Assembly (NCBI GenBank): GCA_001774945.1 | Contig: MFBL01000004.1 | Coordinates: forward strand, 1,894 to 12,222 | DNA: 10,329 bases | Source of the DNA: Candidatus Curtissbacteria bacterium RIFCSPHIGHO2_12_FULL_41_17 | GTDB lineage: Bacteria; Patescibacteriota; Microgenomatia; Curtissbacterales; GWA2-41-24 | Direction: 5' to 3' | Shown: positions 1 to 7,800 of the stretch, piece after piece | How the letters are laid out: every line of letters starts with the position of its first letter | How positions within the stretch are numbered: position 1 is the stretch's first letter | Notes under the pieces: generated by a model | Database searches by the model: none | The model's input: the letters and a program-made list of their open reading frames with translations, nothing else | What the model was told of the DNA's origin: nothing | Position numbers and translations under genes: made by a program

Positions 1-25
1 TTAAGGGGAAATTAAAAGTTGCTTC

Positions 26-556
26 TTAAATCGGAATTATTTTTTCTGCGGGACAAATCCAAATTTGAATAGACCGCTCCCTGATGGGATTTTTGCCTTT
101 TCCGTCTCTGCCGTCAAACTCAAAGGCGGCGACCTGCTGGTATTTGCCCAGTTCTAATTTTCTGCCTCGCACCGGGACAACTACGCTGGGATGAGAAAAA
201 ACTAGCGCCCTAATGTGGGCAGCAGCGTTATAATCCTCGTCAATTTCGTCACAGTAAGGATTGTCCTGACAGCGGTGTTTGTAATCGGCAGTCGGGTGTT
301 TATAATTCTTTGATACGCGAGTGGATCGTTTATCTTCCGGGATAGCCTGCAGTGTGTGGTGGAGAATATCCGCCAGTAAGTTCGGTTCGGCAATTTCATT
401 AACAACTATGCCCATTGTCGTATGCTTTGTATTTACAAAAACGAAACCGTCACGAACACCCGATTTTTTGATTGCATCATTAATTTTTTTTGTGATGTCC
501 GAAATGTAGGTATGTAAAGTGGAAGGGAATTCTAGCTCTTTTAAGAAAATTCTCAT
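26..556 (-). CDS. yjbQ: YjbQ/UPF0047 family protein with a central insertion
   Basis: This 176-residue protein belongs to the YjbQ (UPF0047) family, often annotated as secondary thiamine-phosphate synthase because the E. coli member has weak activity of that kind; its true role is unsettled. Family hallmarks are clear: HTTMGIVVNE (residues 45-54), then NAAAHI with His114, the strand VVVPV, the LELGKYQQ segment (about 134-141) and the closing EFDG (146-149). The family is usually about 130-140 residues. The excess lies mainly in a charged stretch at about residues 76-108 that includes Cys96 and Cys102 in an HRCQDNPYC segment. The ATG at 556 has no Shine-Dalgarno sequence, but a -10-like hexamer lies 10 bases upstream. 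The gene is divergent from htpX. Family membership is near certain; the enzymatic role is not. Confidence 0.9.
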   Translation of the reverse strand: MRIFLKELEFPSTLHTYISDITKKINDAIKKSGVRDGFVFVNTKHTTMGIVVNEIAEPNLLADILHHTLQAIPEDKRSTRVSKNYKHPTADYKHRCQDNPYCDEIDEDYNAAAHIRALVFSHPSVVVPVRGRKLELGKYQQVAAFEFDGRDGKGKNPIRERSIQIWICPAEKIIPI

Positions 557-566
557 CGGAGTTTCT

Positions 567-596
567 ATTTTAACATTTTTAAATAATATAGTCTAA
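567..596 (-). promoter_or_regulatory. Possible leaderless promoter of the yjbQ-family gene
   Basis: On the minus strand a TAAAAT hexamer (572 down to 567) ends 10 bases before the ATG, so transcription would start about 3-4 bases before it. The -35 region near 591-597 is a poor match (TTTAGA with a 19-base spacer). Support comes mainly from the same placement at the other unit heads in this window. Confidence 0.35.
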
Positions 597-601
597 AGAA
601 T

Positions 602-630
602 GTCACAAGATTTAAGCTTTAGGGTATAAT
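602..630 (+). promoter_or_regulatory. Sigma-70-like promoter of the htpX-gat-dnaE unit
   Basis: GTCACA at 602-607 matches 4 of 6 bases of the -35 consensus. A 17-base spacer leads to a perfect TATAAT at 625-630. The hexamer ends 8 bases before the htpX ATG, so transcription should begin at about 637, leaving a 5' leader of 0-2 bases. No Shine-Dalgarno sequence could fit. The surrounding GGTATAATTT recurs before the gene at 9656. Confidence 0.75.
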
Positions 631-638
631 TTCATCAT

Positions 639-1556
639 ATGACAGCTTATACGCAGGTTTCTGCCAACAGATTCAAAACTTGGCTGATTATGTTTCTTTT
701 TGGAAGTTTTATTACTTTTGTTGCCTTTGTTTTTGCAAGAGGCCTCGGATTTCCGACCCCATCCGCTCTTGGTTTTACCGGTATAGCCTTAATTATTTCC
801 GGGCTGATTAATTTTTTCTCCTACTACAATAGCGACAAAATTGTCATGGCTATTTCCGGTGCTAAAAAAATCCAAAAAAAGGACAATCCTGAAGTTTTCA
901 GAATTGTAGAAAATCTCAGTATTGCTTCGGGTTTGCCATCGCCGAAAATTTACATAATCAACGATTCTGCTCCGAATGCTTTTGCAACTGGCCGTGACCC
1001 AAAGCACGCCGCAATAGCTTTTACTTCGGGAATTTTAGATAAACTCAACAAATTAGAGCTGGAAGGTGTAGCAGCCCACGAACTTTCACATGTAGGCAAT
1101 TACGATACCAGGCTTATGACCATAGTTTCTATTCTTGTTGGCACAATAGCACTGCTTGCAGATATGTTTATAAGAATTACATGGATGGGTGGAGGAAGGG
1201 ATAGGGATAACGATAGGGGCCAGGCAGGGGCAATTTTTGCTGTTATTGGAATAATCTTAGCAATTCTTTCTCCAATTATTGCAATATTAATTCAGTTGGC
1301 TATTTCCAGAAAGCGGGAATTTTTGGCAGATGCATCCGGTGCCTTATTAACCCGTAATCCGGATTCTTTAGCTGATGCCCTTTTAAAAATTGCCAAGGAT
1401 AAAGAACCGCTGGAAGTTGCCAATAAAGCAACTGCCCACCTTTATATAGAAAACCCCTTCAAGAATCCGCAAAAGCTAACGGGAACTTTTGCAAATCTTT
1501 TCAACACCCATCCGCCTGTTGAAGATAGGATAAAAGCTCTTCGGGCTATGCAGTAA
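639..1556 (+). CDS. htpX: HtpX-like membrane zinc metalloprotease (M48)
   Basis: The 305-residue protein matches HtpX, the M48 peptidase of the inner membrane that cleaves misfolded or damaged membrane proteins (293 residues in E. coli). The zinc site HELSH is at residues 147-151, and the third ligand is probably Glu227 in RKREFLAD. Four hydrophobic segments are visible: two before the catalytic domain (about 12-33 and 40-62) and two between the HExxH and the third ligand (about 158-178 and 196-222), the HtpX layout. The loop joining the latter pair is rich in Gly, Arg and Asp. The C-terminal NTHPPVEDRI is also typical. It is the first gene of the unit, starts without a Shine-Dalgarno sequence just after a TATAAT box, and ends 2 bases before gatC. 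Its link to the downstream genes appears positional only. Confidence 0.95.
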   Translation: MTAYTQVSANRFKTWLIMFLFGSFITFVAFVFARGLGFPTPSALGFTGIALIISGLINFFSYYNSDKIVMAISGAKKIQKKDNPEVFRIVENLSIASGLPSPKIYIINDSAPNAFATGRDPKHAAIAFTSGILDKLNKLELEGVAAHELSHVGNYDTRLMTIVSILVGTIALLADMFIRITWMGGGRDRDNDRGQAGAIFAVIGIILAILSPIIAILIQLAISRKREFLADASGALLTRNPDSLADALLKIAKDKEPLEVANKATAHLYIENPFKNPQKLTGTFANLFNTHPPVEDRIKALRAMQ

Positions 1557-1558
1557 AT

Positions 1559-1927
1559 ATGTCAAAAGTCAAAAGTCACAAGTCACCCATTCGACAAGCT
1601 CAGGGTGACCCTGAGTCAATCGAAGGGTCAAAAGTCAAAATCGACATTGATTACGTTACAAAACTTGCCAATCTAAACCTAACTGAAAAAGAAAAGAAAA
1701 CTTTCGAACCTCAATTAGAAGAAATTCTAGGATATATTTCAAAGCTTTCAGAAGTTAATACAGATAAGGTTGAACCGATTGGCCATATTACAGGCCAGGA
1801 GAATGTAACAAGAGAAGATGAAGCAAAGCCATCATTAAATCAGGACGAAGCACTGACGAATGCCCCCAAAATTTACAATGGGTTTTTCGAAGTTGAGGCT
1901 ATTTTTGAAGAAAATAGTCCTGAATGA
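1559..1927 (+). CDS. gatC: GatC, Asp/Glu-tRNA amidotransferase subunit C, with repeat-derived N-terminal insertion
   Basis: GatC is the small subunit that wraps around GatA and GatB in the complex converting Glu-tRNA(Gln) and Asp-tRNA(Asn) to the Gln and Asn forms. The family core starts at about residue 28: YVTKLANLNLTEKEK, then the EEILGYISKLSEVNTDKVEP helix region, and the TREDE and EALTNAP motifs. The length of 122 exceeds the usual 95-100. The excess is 22 residues between two copies of SKVK (residues 2-5 and 24-27), encoded by heptamer repeats and a palindromic element. Removing 66 bases gives a normal 100-residue GatC starting MSKVKIDID. No ATG, GTG or TTG lies in frame between the insertion and the core, so ATG 1559 is the only ordinary start. 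It follows the htpX stop by 2 bases and has no clear Shine-Dalgarno sequence. Confidence 0.93.
   Translation: MSKVKSHKSPIRQAQGDPESIEGSKVKIDIDYVTKLANLNLTEKEKKTFEPQLEEILGYISKLSEVNTDKVEPIGHITGQENVTREDEAKPSLNQDEALTNAPKIYNGFFEVEAIFEENSPE
1561..1640. repeat. GTCAAAA heptamer repeats flanking a palindrome
   Basis: Four tandem heptamers start at 1561: GTCAAAA, GTCAAAA, GTCACAA and GTCACCC (1561-1588). After the palindrome, two more exact GTCAAAA copies occupy 1627-1640. The 14-base sequence at 1561-1574 is therefore repeated exactly at 1627-1640, 66 bases (22 codons) away. All of it lies in the gatC reading frame and encodes the duplicated SKVK. It may be a target duplication, an expansion by slippage, or part of the mobile repeat itself. 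Confidence 0.85.
1585..1628. repeat. Palindromic dispersed repeat inside gatC
   Basis: An imperfect 44-base inverted repeat. Its centre, CTCAGGGTGACCCTGAG (1599-1615), is perfectly palindromic around one G. The outer arms are ACCC-ATTCGA (1585-1594) and TCGAA-GGGT (1620-1628). From memory, elements with this core are scattered through many CPR and other bacterial genomes as REP-like sequences; I could not check this. Here it is translated in frame as SPIRQAQGDPESIEGS within GatC. Confidence 0.8.
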
Positions 1928-1964
1928 AATTGAAGGGCAATCTTTGAAGAGCAATAATAAATTT

Positions 1965-2039
1965 GTCATTGCGAGCGAACAAAGTGAGCGCTGCAATCTA
2001 AATAATAAGATTGCTTCGTCATAAACTTCTCGCAATGAC
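1965..2039. repeat. Palindromic dispersed repeat between gatC and gatA
   Basis: The ends GTCATTGCGAG (1965-1975) and CTCGCAATGAC (2029-2039) are exact reverse complements. An inner stem GCAATCT (1993-1999) pairs with AGATTGC (2008-2014) around an 8-base loop. This resembles a widespread bacterial intergenic repeat family with GTCATTGCGAGCG ends (from memory) and differs from the element in gatC. It fills most of the 125-base gatC-gatA gap and would fold in the mRNA. No U-tract follows, so it does not look like a terminator. The remaining bases at 1928-1964 show nothing recognisable. Confidence 0.8.
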
Positions 2040-2052
2040 TGGAAAATTAAGG

Positions 2053-3471
2053 ATGAAAAACGTTGACATCACAAACCTTACAATTAAAGAAGCATCAAAA
2101 CTTATTGCTTCTAAACAAATTAAGGTTAAAGAACTCGTCAATCTGCATCTTGGTCGCGTCAAAAAATTAAACGGCAAACTAAATGCTTTTATTACAATTT
2201 GTGAAGATCAAGCACGCCATCAGGCCGAAAAAGTTGATATCCTGATTGCCCAAGGACAAAAGCTTGGACCGCTAGCGGGTATACCTTTTGCAGTAAAAGA
2301 TCTTTTTTCAACCAAAGGAATAAAAACTACGGCTGGATCAAAAGTTTTGGAAAATTACGTACCCGTTTATGATGCAACAGTGATTTCCCGTCTTAAGAAT
2401 GCCAATGCCATTATTGTGGGGAAAACAAATCTGGATGCCTGGGGGCATGGTGCCAGCGGAGAAAATTCCGATTTTGGACCAACGCATAACCCTTATAATT
2501 TGAAAAGGGTACCCGGCGGCTCGTCTTCCGGTTCGGCAACTGCAGTAGCATCAGGTTCCTGCCTTGCAGCGACTAGCACTGATACAGGCGGTTCTACCCG
2601 CCAGCCGGCTTCATTTTGCAATTTGGTTGGGCTCAAGCCCACTTACGGTCGGGTTTCCCGCTACGGAGTAATCGCGATGGCCTCGTCTCTGGATACCATG
2701 GGGCACATGACAAAAACAGTTTATGACAATGCACTCATTTTAAATATCACAGCGGGTAAGGATGAGTTCGATTCAACTGCTTCTGATGGAATAGTTGATA
2801 ACTATGCAGAACATATAGACAAAGGGGTTAAAAATATTAAAATTGGCCTACCAAAGGAATATTTTGACGGTTTAGAGCCAAAAATAAAAGCAGCGATTCT
2901 TAAAGCGCTAAAAATCCTAGAGAAATTAGGAGCTAAAATAGTAGAAGTATCCCTCCCGCATACCGAGTATGGTGTAGCTGTCTACTATATTGTTCAGCCG
3001 GCAGAAGTTTCTTCAAACCTGGCCCGGTATGATGGGATAAGATTTGGTTTTGGCAGGGAAATGTTTGGTGCTGAAGCAAAAAGAAGGATAATTTTGGGAA
3101 CATTCACACTGTCTTCCGGTTACTATGATGCTTATTACTTAAAAGCTATGAAGGTGAGAAGACTAATCAGGGACGATTTTATAAATGTTTTCGAAAAAGT
3201 TGATGTATTAATCTGTCCGGTGTCACCTACCTTACCATTTAAAATCGGTGAAAAAAATACCAACCCGTTAGATATGTATCTTGCCGATATTTTTACGGTT
3301 AATGCAAATCTTGCTGGGATTCCAAGTCTTGCCCTTCCTTGTGGATTTATTGATGATTTACCGGTGGGTATACAAATTATTGGTCCTGATTTTTCGGAAA
3401 AACTTTTGTATCAAGTCGGTTATGCCTATGAGCAGGAAACTAAATGGTACGAAAGGACACCAAAGCTATGA
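2053..3471 (+). CDS. gatA: GatA, Asp/Glu-tRNA amidotransferase subunit A
   Basis: GatA is the amidase-signature subunit that hydrolyses glutamine and supplies ammonia for transamidation on the tRNA in GatB. With the ATG at 2053 it has 472 residues, normal for the family. The Ser-cisSer-Lys triad is intact: Lys82 (AVKDLF), cis-Ser157 (PGGSSSGSA) and nucleophile Ser181 (DTGGSTRQPA). The spacings of 75 and 24 residues are those I recall for S. aureus GatA (K79, S154, S178). LSSGYYDAYYLKA and the C-terminal LPVGIQIIGP are also typical. The frame stays open upstream to a TTG at 2011, but those 14 residues are encoded by the palindromic repeat and are not GatA-like. ATG 2053 begins the family-like sequence MKNVDITNLTIKEA. 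The gene ends in an ATGA overlap with gatB. Confidence 0.95.
   Translation: MKNVDITNLTIKEASKLIASKQIKVKELVNLHLGRVKKLNGKLNAFITICEDQARHQAEKVDILIAQGQKLGPLAGIPFAVKDLFSTKGIKTTAGSKVLENYVPVYDATVISRLKNANAIIVGKTNLDAWGHGASGENSDFGPTHNPYNLKRVPGGSSSGSATAVASGSCLAATSTDTGGSTRQPASFCNLVGLKPTYGRVSRYGVIAMASSLDTMGHMTKTVYDNALILNITAGKDEFDSTASDGIVDNYAEHIDKGVKNIKIGLPKEYFDGLEPKIKAAILKALKILEKLGAKIVEVSLPHTEYGVAVYYIVQPAEVSSNLARYDGIRFGFGREMFGAEAKRRIILGTFTLSSGYYDAYYLKAMKVRRLIRDDFINVFEKVDVLICPVSPTLPFKIGEKNTNPLDMYLADIFTVNANLAGIPSLALPCGFIDDLPVGIQIIGPDFSEKLLYQVGYAYEQETKWYERTPKL
3452..3457 (+). promoter_or_regulatory. Shine-Dalgarno-like AAAGGA for gatB
   Basis: AAAGGA lies inside the 3' end of gatA, 10 bases before the ATG at 3468. 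It supports that start over the in-frame ATG at 3444, which precedes this site. Coupled translation from gatA is equally likely to be what selects the start. Confidence 0.4.
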
Positions 3472-4823
3472 ACTGGGAACCAGTGATCGGTCTTGAAGTT
3501 CACATCGAACTTAAAACAAAAAGTAAAATGTTTTGCCGCTGCAGTGCAGATTACTTCGGGGCAGAGCCTAATTCTCATACATGCCCGATCTGCTTGGGTT
3601 TACCGGGAGCTCTTCCAAAACCAAACGTAGAGAGTATAAAATTTGTGCAAAAATTGGGCTTAGCACTTAATTGCCGAATTCAATTGAGTAGTAAATTTGA
3701 TCGCAAGAACTATTTTTACCCAGATTTACCTAAAGGCTTCCAAATATCTCAATACGATAAGCCTTTTAGTATTAACGGTCATATTGAAATAAAGGGACAA
3801 GAGAATCTTAAGAGAATTCGAATCACAAGAGTCCACTTGGAGGAAGATACGGGTAAATTGACCCATGCAACAATCAATGGCCGAAGGGTGACACTAATAG
3901 ATTTTAATCGCAGTGGTGTGCCCTTAGTGGAGATTGTTTCCGAACCTGAAATGAGTTCTTCAGACGAGATTAAAGATTATGCCCAAAAGCTTCAGCAAAT
4001 TGTCAGATACCTGGGAATTTCAGACGCAGATATGGAAAAGGGGAGTATGAGGATTGAACCCAATATTTCTCTAAGACGAGTTGGCGAAAAAGCCTTACCA
4101 CCATATAAAATTGAACTTAAGAATATAAACTCCTTTAAATTCGCCCAGGCAGCAGTAGAGTATGAGATCGAAAGGCAGGCAAAAATTCTGAAAAGCGCAA
4201 AAACACCCCAGCAGGAAACTAGGGGTTGGAACGAAATAAAAAAACAGACTGTTAGTCAAAGAAGCAAAGAGTTAGCTCACGATTATCGATATTTTCCTGA
4301 ACCGGATTTAGTGCCTTTAAGTTTTAAACCGCAAGAAAGCATAAAGTTAAAATCAGAAATGCCTGAGCTTCCCCACCAGAAGTTCAAACGCTTAACACTA
4401 ACTTACGAACTTAGTCAATACGATGCCCAAATTTTAACGAGAGACATTAAAGTTGCCGAATTTTTTGAGGAAGCAGTAAAAATTGCTAAAGATCACGGTT
4501 TGAGTCCTAAAGAGGTAGCAAATAAGATAATTAATAAAAATATCAATGTTAAAAACACATTGCCGGCTCAACTAATAAAAATCCTGCTTGAGTCCAAAAA
4601 GACAGAAGAAATTGATGATAACAAACTAACAGCGATAATTAACTCAGTTCTTAGAGAAAATCCTAAAGCAGTTTCTGATTTCACAAAAGGCAAAGAAACT
4701 GCCATAATGTTTTTAGCCGGCCAAACTTTGAAAAGACTAAAAGTGAAGGCCGATCCAAGACTAGTGATTGAAAAGATAAAAAACATTTTAGCCTCAAGTC
4801 GCAAGCGCAAGATTGAATCTTAA
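3468..4823 (+). CDS. gatB: GatB, Asp/Glu-tRNA amidotransferase subunit B
   Basis: GatB binds the misacylated tRNA, phosphorylates the Glu or Asp side chain with ATP and transfers ammonia delivered from GatA. The start at 3468 gives 451 residues opening MNWEPVIGLEVHIEL, the conserved GatB N-terminus. Glu10, His12, Glu125 and Glu155 appear to match the Mg2+ ligands recalled for S. aureus GatB. Cys23-x-Cys25 and Cys39-xx-Cys42 could form a zinc site (inference). YFYPDLPKGFQISQYD, HLEEDTGKL, DFNRSGVPLVEIVSEPE and DYRYFPEPDL are all present. The C-terminal helical YqeY-like domain (from about residue 310) that contacts tRNA is complete. GatB is slightly shorter than the usual 475 or so. The start overlaps the gatA stop as ATGA, and the stop lies 7 bases before dnaE. 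Confidence 0.96.
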   Translation: MNWEPVIGLEVHIELKTKSKMFCRCSADYFGAEPNSHTCPICLGLPGALPKPNVESIKFVQKLGLALNCRIQLSSKFDRKNYFYPDLPKGFQISQYDKPFSINGHIEIKGQENLKRIRITRVHLEEDTGKLTHATINGRRVTLIDFNRSGVPLVEIVSEPEMSSSDEIKDYAQKLQQIVRYLGISDADMEKGSMRIEPNISLRRVGEKALPPYKIELKNINSFKFAQAAVEYEIERQAKILKSAKTPQQETRGWNEIKKQTVSQRSKELAHDYRYFPEPDLVPLSFKPQESIKLKSEMPELPHQKFKRLTLTYELSQYDAQILTRDIKVAEFFEEAVKIAKDHGLSPKEVANKIINKNINVKNTLPAQLIKILLESKKTEEIDDNKLTAIINSVLRENPKAVSDFTKGKETAIMFLAGQTLKRLKVKADPRLVIEKIKNILASSRKRKIES

Positions 4824-4830
4824 TAATTAA

Positions 4831-7800
4831 ATGTCCGATTTTGTTCATCTGCATGTTCACAGCGAGTTCTCCTTACTTGACGGACTCTCAAAAATCCCAA
4901 AACTTGTAGCCCAGGCAAAACAGCTAGGCATGAAGAGTTTAGCCATAACTGATCACGGAGGACTTTATGGCGCGATTAAATTTTACAAGGAATGCAAAGC
5001 CGAGGGTATTAATCCGATAATTGGCTGCGAAGTATACATTGCTAAGCGTTTTTTAAAAGACAAGGAAGCCGGAGTTGATAATGAAAACTTTCACCTAACT
5101 CTTTTGGCGACCAATTTTGAGGGTTACCAGAACCTAATGAGGCTGGTGACTATTGCTCATTTAGAGGGTTTCTATTACAGACCAAGGTTGGATAAACAAA
5201 CACTTTCCAAGTACTCGGACGGTCTAATTGCACTTTCCGGCTGCAGTTCTTCCGAGATATCAAAAGCATTTATCGCCAGTGACTTGAATAAAGCCAAAGA
5301 AATAGCCGGCGAATATAAAAAAATATTCGGAAAGAATAATTTCTACCTGGAGGTTCAAAGACACTTATATAAACAGTTTGCAGCCGCCCATCAGGAAAAC
5401 TCCGAAATATACGCCCAGCTTAATAGAATGGCCAATGAAGAGGTACAGGTTGTCGAAGGAGCAAAAGAACTCTGGCGGGATCTTGATATTCCTCTTTTGG
5501 CCACAAACGATGTTCATTACGTTTTGCCAAACGATGCCCAAGCCCAGGATGTAATCGTCTGTGTTCAGACAGGCAAGATGCTTTCAGACATAAAAAGATT
5601 AAGAATGATTGATTCCCCGACTTATTATTTAAAAAGTCCGGCTGAAATGGCCGAACTTTTTGAAGATATACCCGAAGCCTGTGAAAATACATTAAAGATT
5701 GCCGCAAGAATTAATATTGAAATACCGCTTGGCAGAATTTCATTTCCAAGTTTTCCTGTACCTGACCCGACTACTCCTGATAAATATTTACAGAAATTGT
5801 GCATGCAGGGTCTTAAAAAAAGACTTATCAAGATTACACCTGAACTTAAAGAGAGGCTGGAATACGAACTCTCAGTAATTTTTAAAAAGGGATATTCAAC
5901 ATACTTTTTGGTTGTTGCCGATTTTGTAAACTGGTCAAGGGAAAAGGGAATAATTTCAACGACCAGAGGTTCGGCTTCTGGAAGTCTTGTCGCCTATGCA
6001 CTGGGGATTACCAACGTTAATCCCCTTTACTTTAAATTACCTTTCGAGAGGTTCCTTAACCTTTATCGGCCCACTCTACCTGATATCGATGTGGATTTTG
6101 CAGATAACAGACGAGATGAAGTCATAGCTTACGTGCGCGAAAAATACGGGCTTTCCAAAGTCGCCCAAATCGGGACCTTTGGAACAATGATGGCCAGAGC
6201 AGCTGTAAGAGACGTCTCCCGGGTTATGGGATGGCCTTACTCAAAAGCCGACAGAATTGCCAAAATGATCCCGATAGGTGCCCAAGGTTTCCATATGTCC
6301 TTGGATTCGGCCAAAAAGCTTAATAGAGACTTAGGTATCCTTTATGAACAAGACGAAGAAGTTAAAGAGCTTTTGGATTTGGCAGAAAAAGTCGAGGGCA
6401 ATGCACGTCACGTTTCTGTCCATGCAGCTGGTGTGGTAATTGCGCCAGAGAATTTAACCGATTACTCTCCGCTTCAAAAAGAAACCACACAGGAAAAAAT
6501 TATCACTCAATATGACATGTATGACATAGAAGAGGTCGGACTGGTAAAAATGGATTTTTTGGGAATAAGAAACCTTTCAATTTTGGGTCACGCCGTTGAA
6601 ATAGCCGCAGAAGTGACCGGTGAGAAAATTGACCTTTTAAAAATTGAAACTGACAATAAGAAGGCATTTGATCTTTTAGCAAAAGGTGAAACCATGGGTC
6701 TGTTTCAACTCTCCGGATCCGGAATGACTAGATACCTTAAGGAATTAAAACCGACAAATGTTTTCGATATCATGGCCATGATTTCTCTATTTCGCCCGGG
6801 ACCGATGAATTCCATACCGGAATTTATTGAAAGGAAGCGAAGTCCCAATAGGATTAAATACTTTGACGTGCGGATGGAAAGTTATTTGAAAGAGTCGTAC
6901 GGAGTTATCGTTTATCAGGATGATGTGCTCTTAACTGCAATCAATATTGCCGGGTACAGCTGGGAAGAGGCAGACAAATTCAGGAAGGCTATGGGCAAAA
7001 AAATTCCGGCCGAAATGTCCAAGCAGAAAGAAAAGTTTCTTGATGGGTGTGTAAAAAACGGCATGAGAATCCAGAAGGCCGAAGAACTCTTCAAATTAAT
7101 TGAACCGTTTGCCGCATATGGTTTTAACAAAGCGCATGCAGCTTCTTACGCTGTCATAGCCTACCAAACCGCCTATATGAAAGCTAATTTTCCTGTGGAA
7201 TTTATGACAGCGGTTATGACGGCAGAGTCGGATGATCCGGACAAAATTGCTGCTGCGGTTGCCGAATGCGCCCGTATGCAAATATTGGTTTTACCCCCGG
7301 ACGTTAATTTCTCAACTGTAGGATTTGCAATTGAAAAATCTAACGGGAAACGCGCAACAAGATTCGGACTTTCTGCTATTAAAAATGTGGGCAAGGCCGC
7401 AATGGAGGCAATTATCACCGAGCGAGAAAACCAAGGCAGGTTTAAATCTCTTAGAGACTTTGTTTCGAGAGTAAATTTGAGGGTCGTTAACAGAAAAACC
7501 CTGGAAAGTTTAATTAAAGCAGGTGCTATGGATCAATTTGGCAGGCGAAATGCCATGCTTAAAGTTATAGATGAGATTAGAACTTCCGGGGTTTCTCTTT
7601 CAAAAACGATTGCCGAAGGACAAAGTAGCCTATTTGACGGCGAGGAGCTTGAAACCAAGGAAGTTTCAGACAGTTCATTCAAGTTGCTTTTAGACTCCAT
7701 TAGCGAGGCCCCCAAAGAAGAATTACTTTCCTGGGAAAGAGAACTTTTGGGGTTTTATCTAACTGAACATCCTCTTATTAAGTTCGAAAGACAGCTGTCA

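Noticed and set aside
1561..1640. CRISPR-like array
   Set aside because: The units are 7 bases, tandem and without spacers, inside a coding gene. No cas genes are present.
1993..2014. The GCAATCT/AGATTGC hairpin as a gatC terminator
   Set aside because: No T-run follows, the stem sits in a longer palindromic repeat, and gatA needs to be cotranscribed unless it has its own promoter, which I do not see.
2011..2052. TTG at 2011 or ATG at 2035 as the gatA start
   Set aside because: The extra residues come from the palindromic repeat and do not resemble GatA. The family-like N-terminus begins at ATG 2053.
3444..3467. ATG at 3444 as the gatB start
   Set aside because: It would overlap gatA by 28 bases and add non-family residues. 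ATG 3468 gives the conserved MNWEPVIGLEVH opening and an ATGA overlap.
4809..4821. AAGATTGAATCTT inverted repeat at the end of gatB as an operator or terminator
   Set aside because: It is a short AT-rich palindrome with a one-base centre, cannot form a useful hairpin, and lies in codons; chance is a sufficient explanation.
5420..5831. Open frames on the minus strand inside dnaE
   Set aside because: They lie opposite strongly conserved DnaE coding sequence, have no start signals and encode nothing recognisable.
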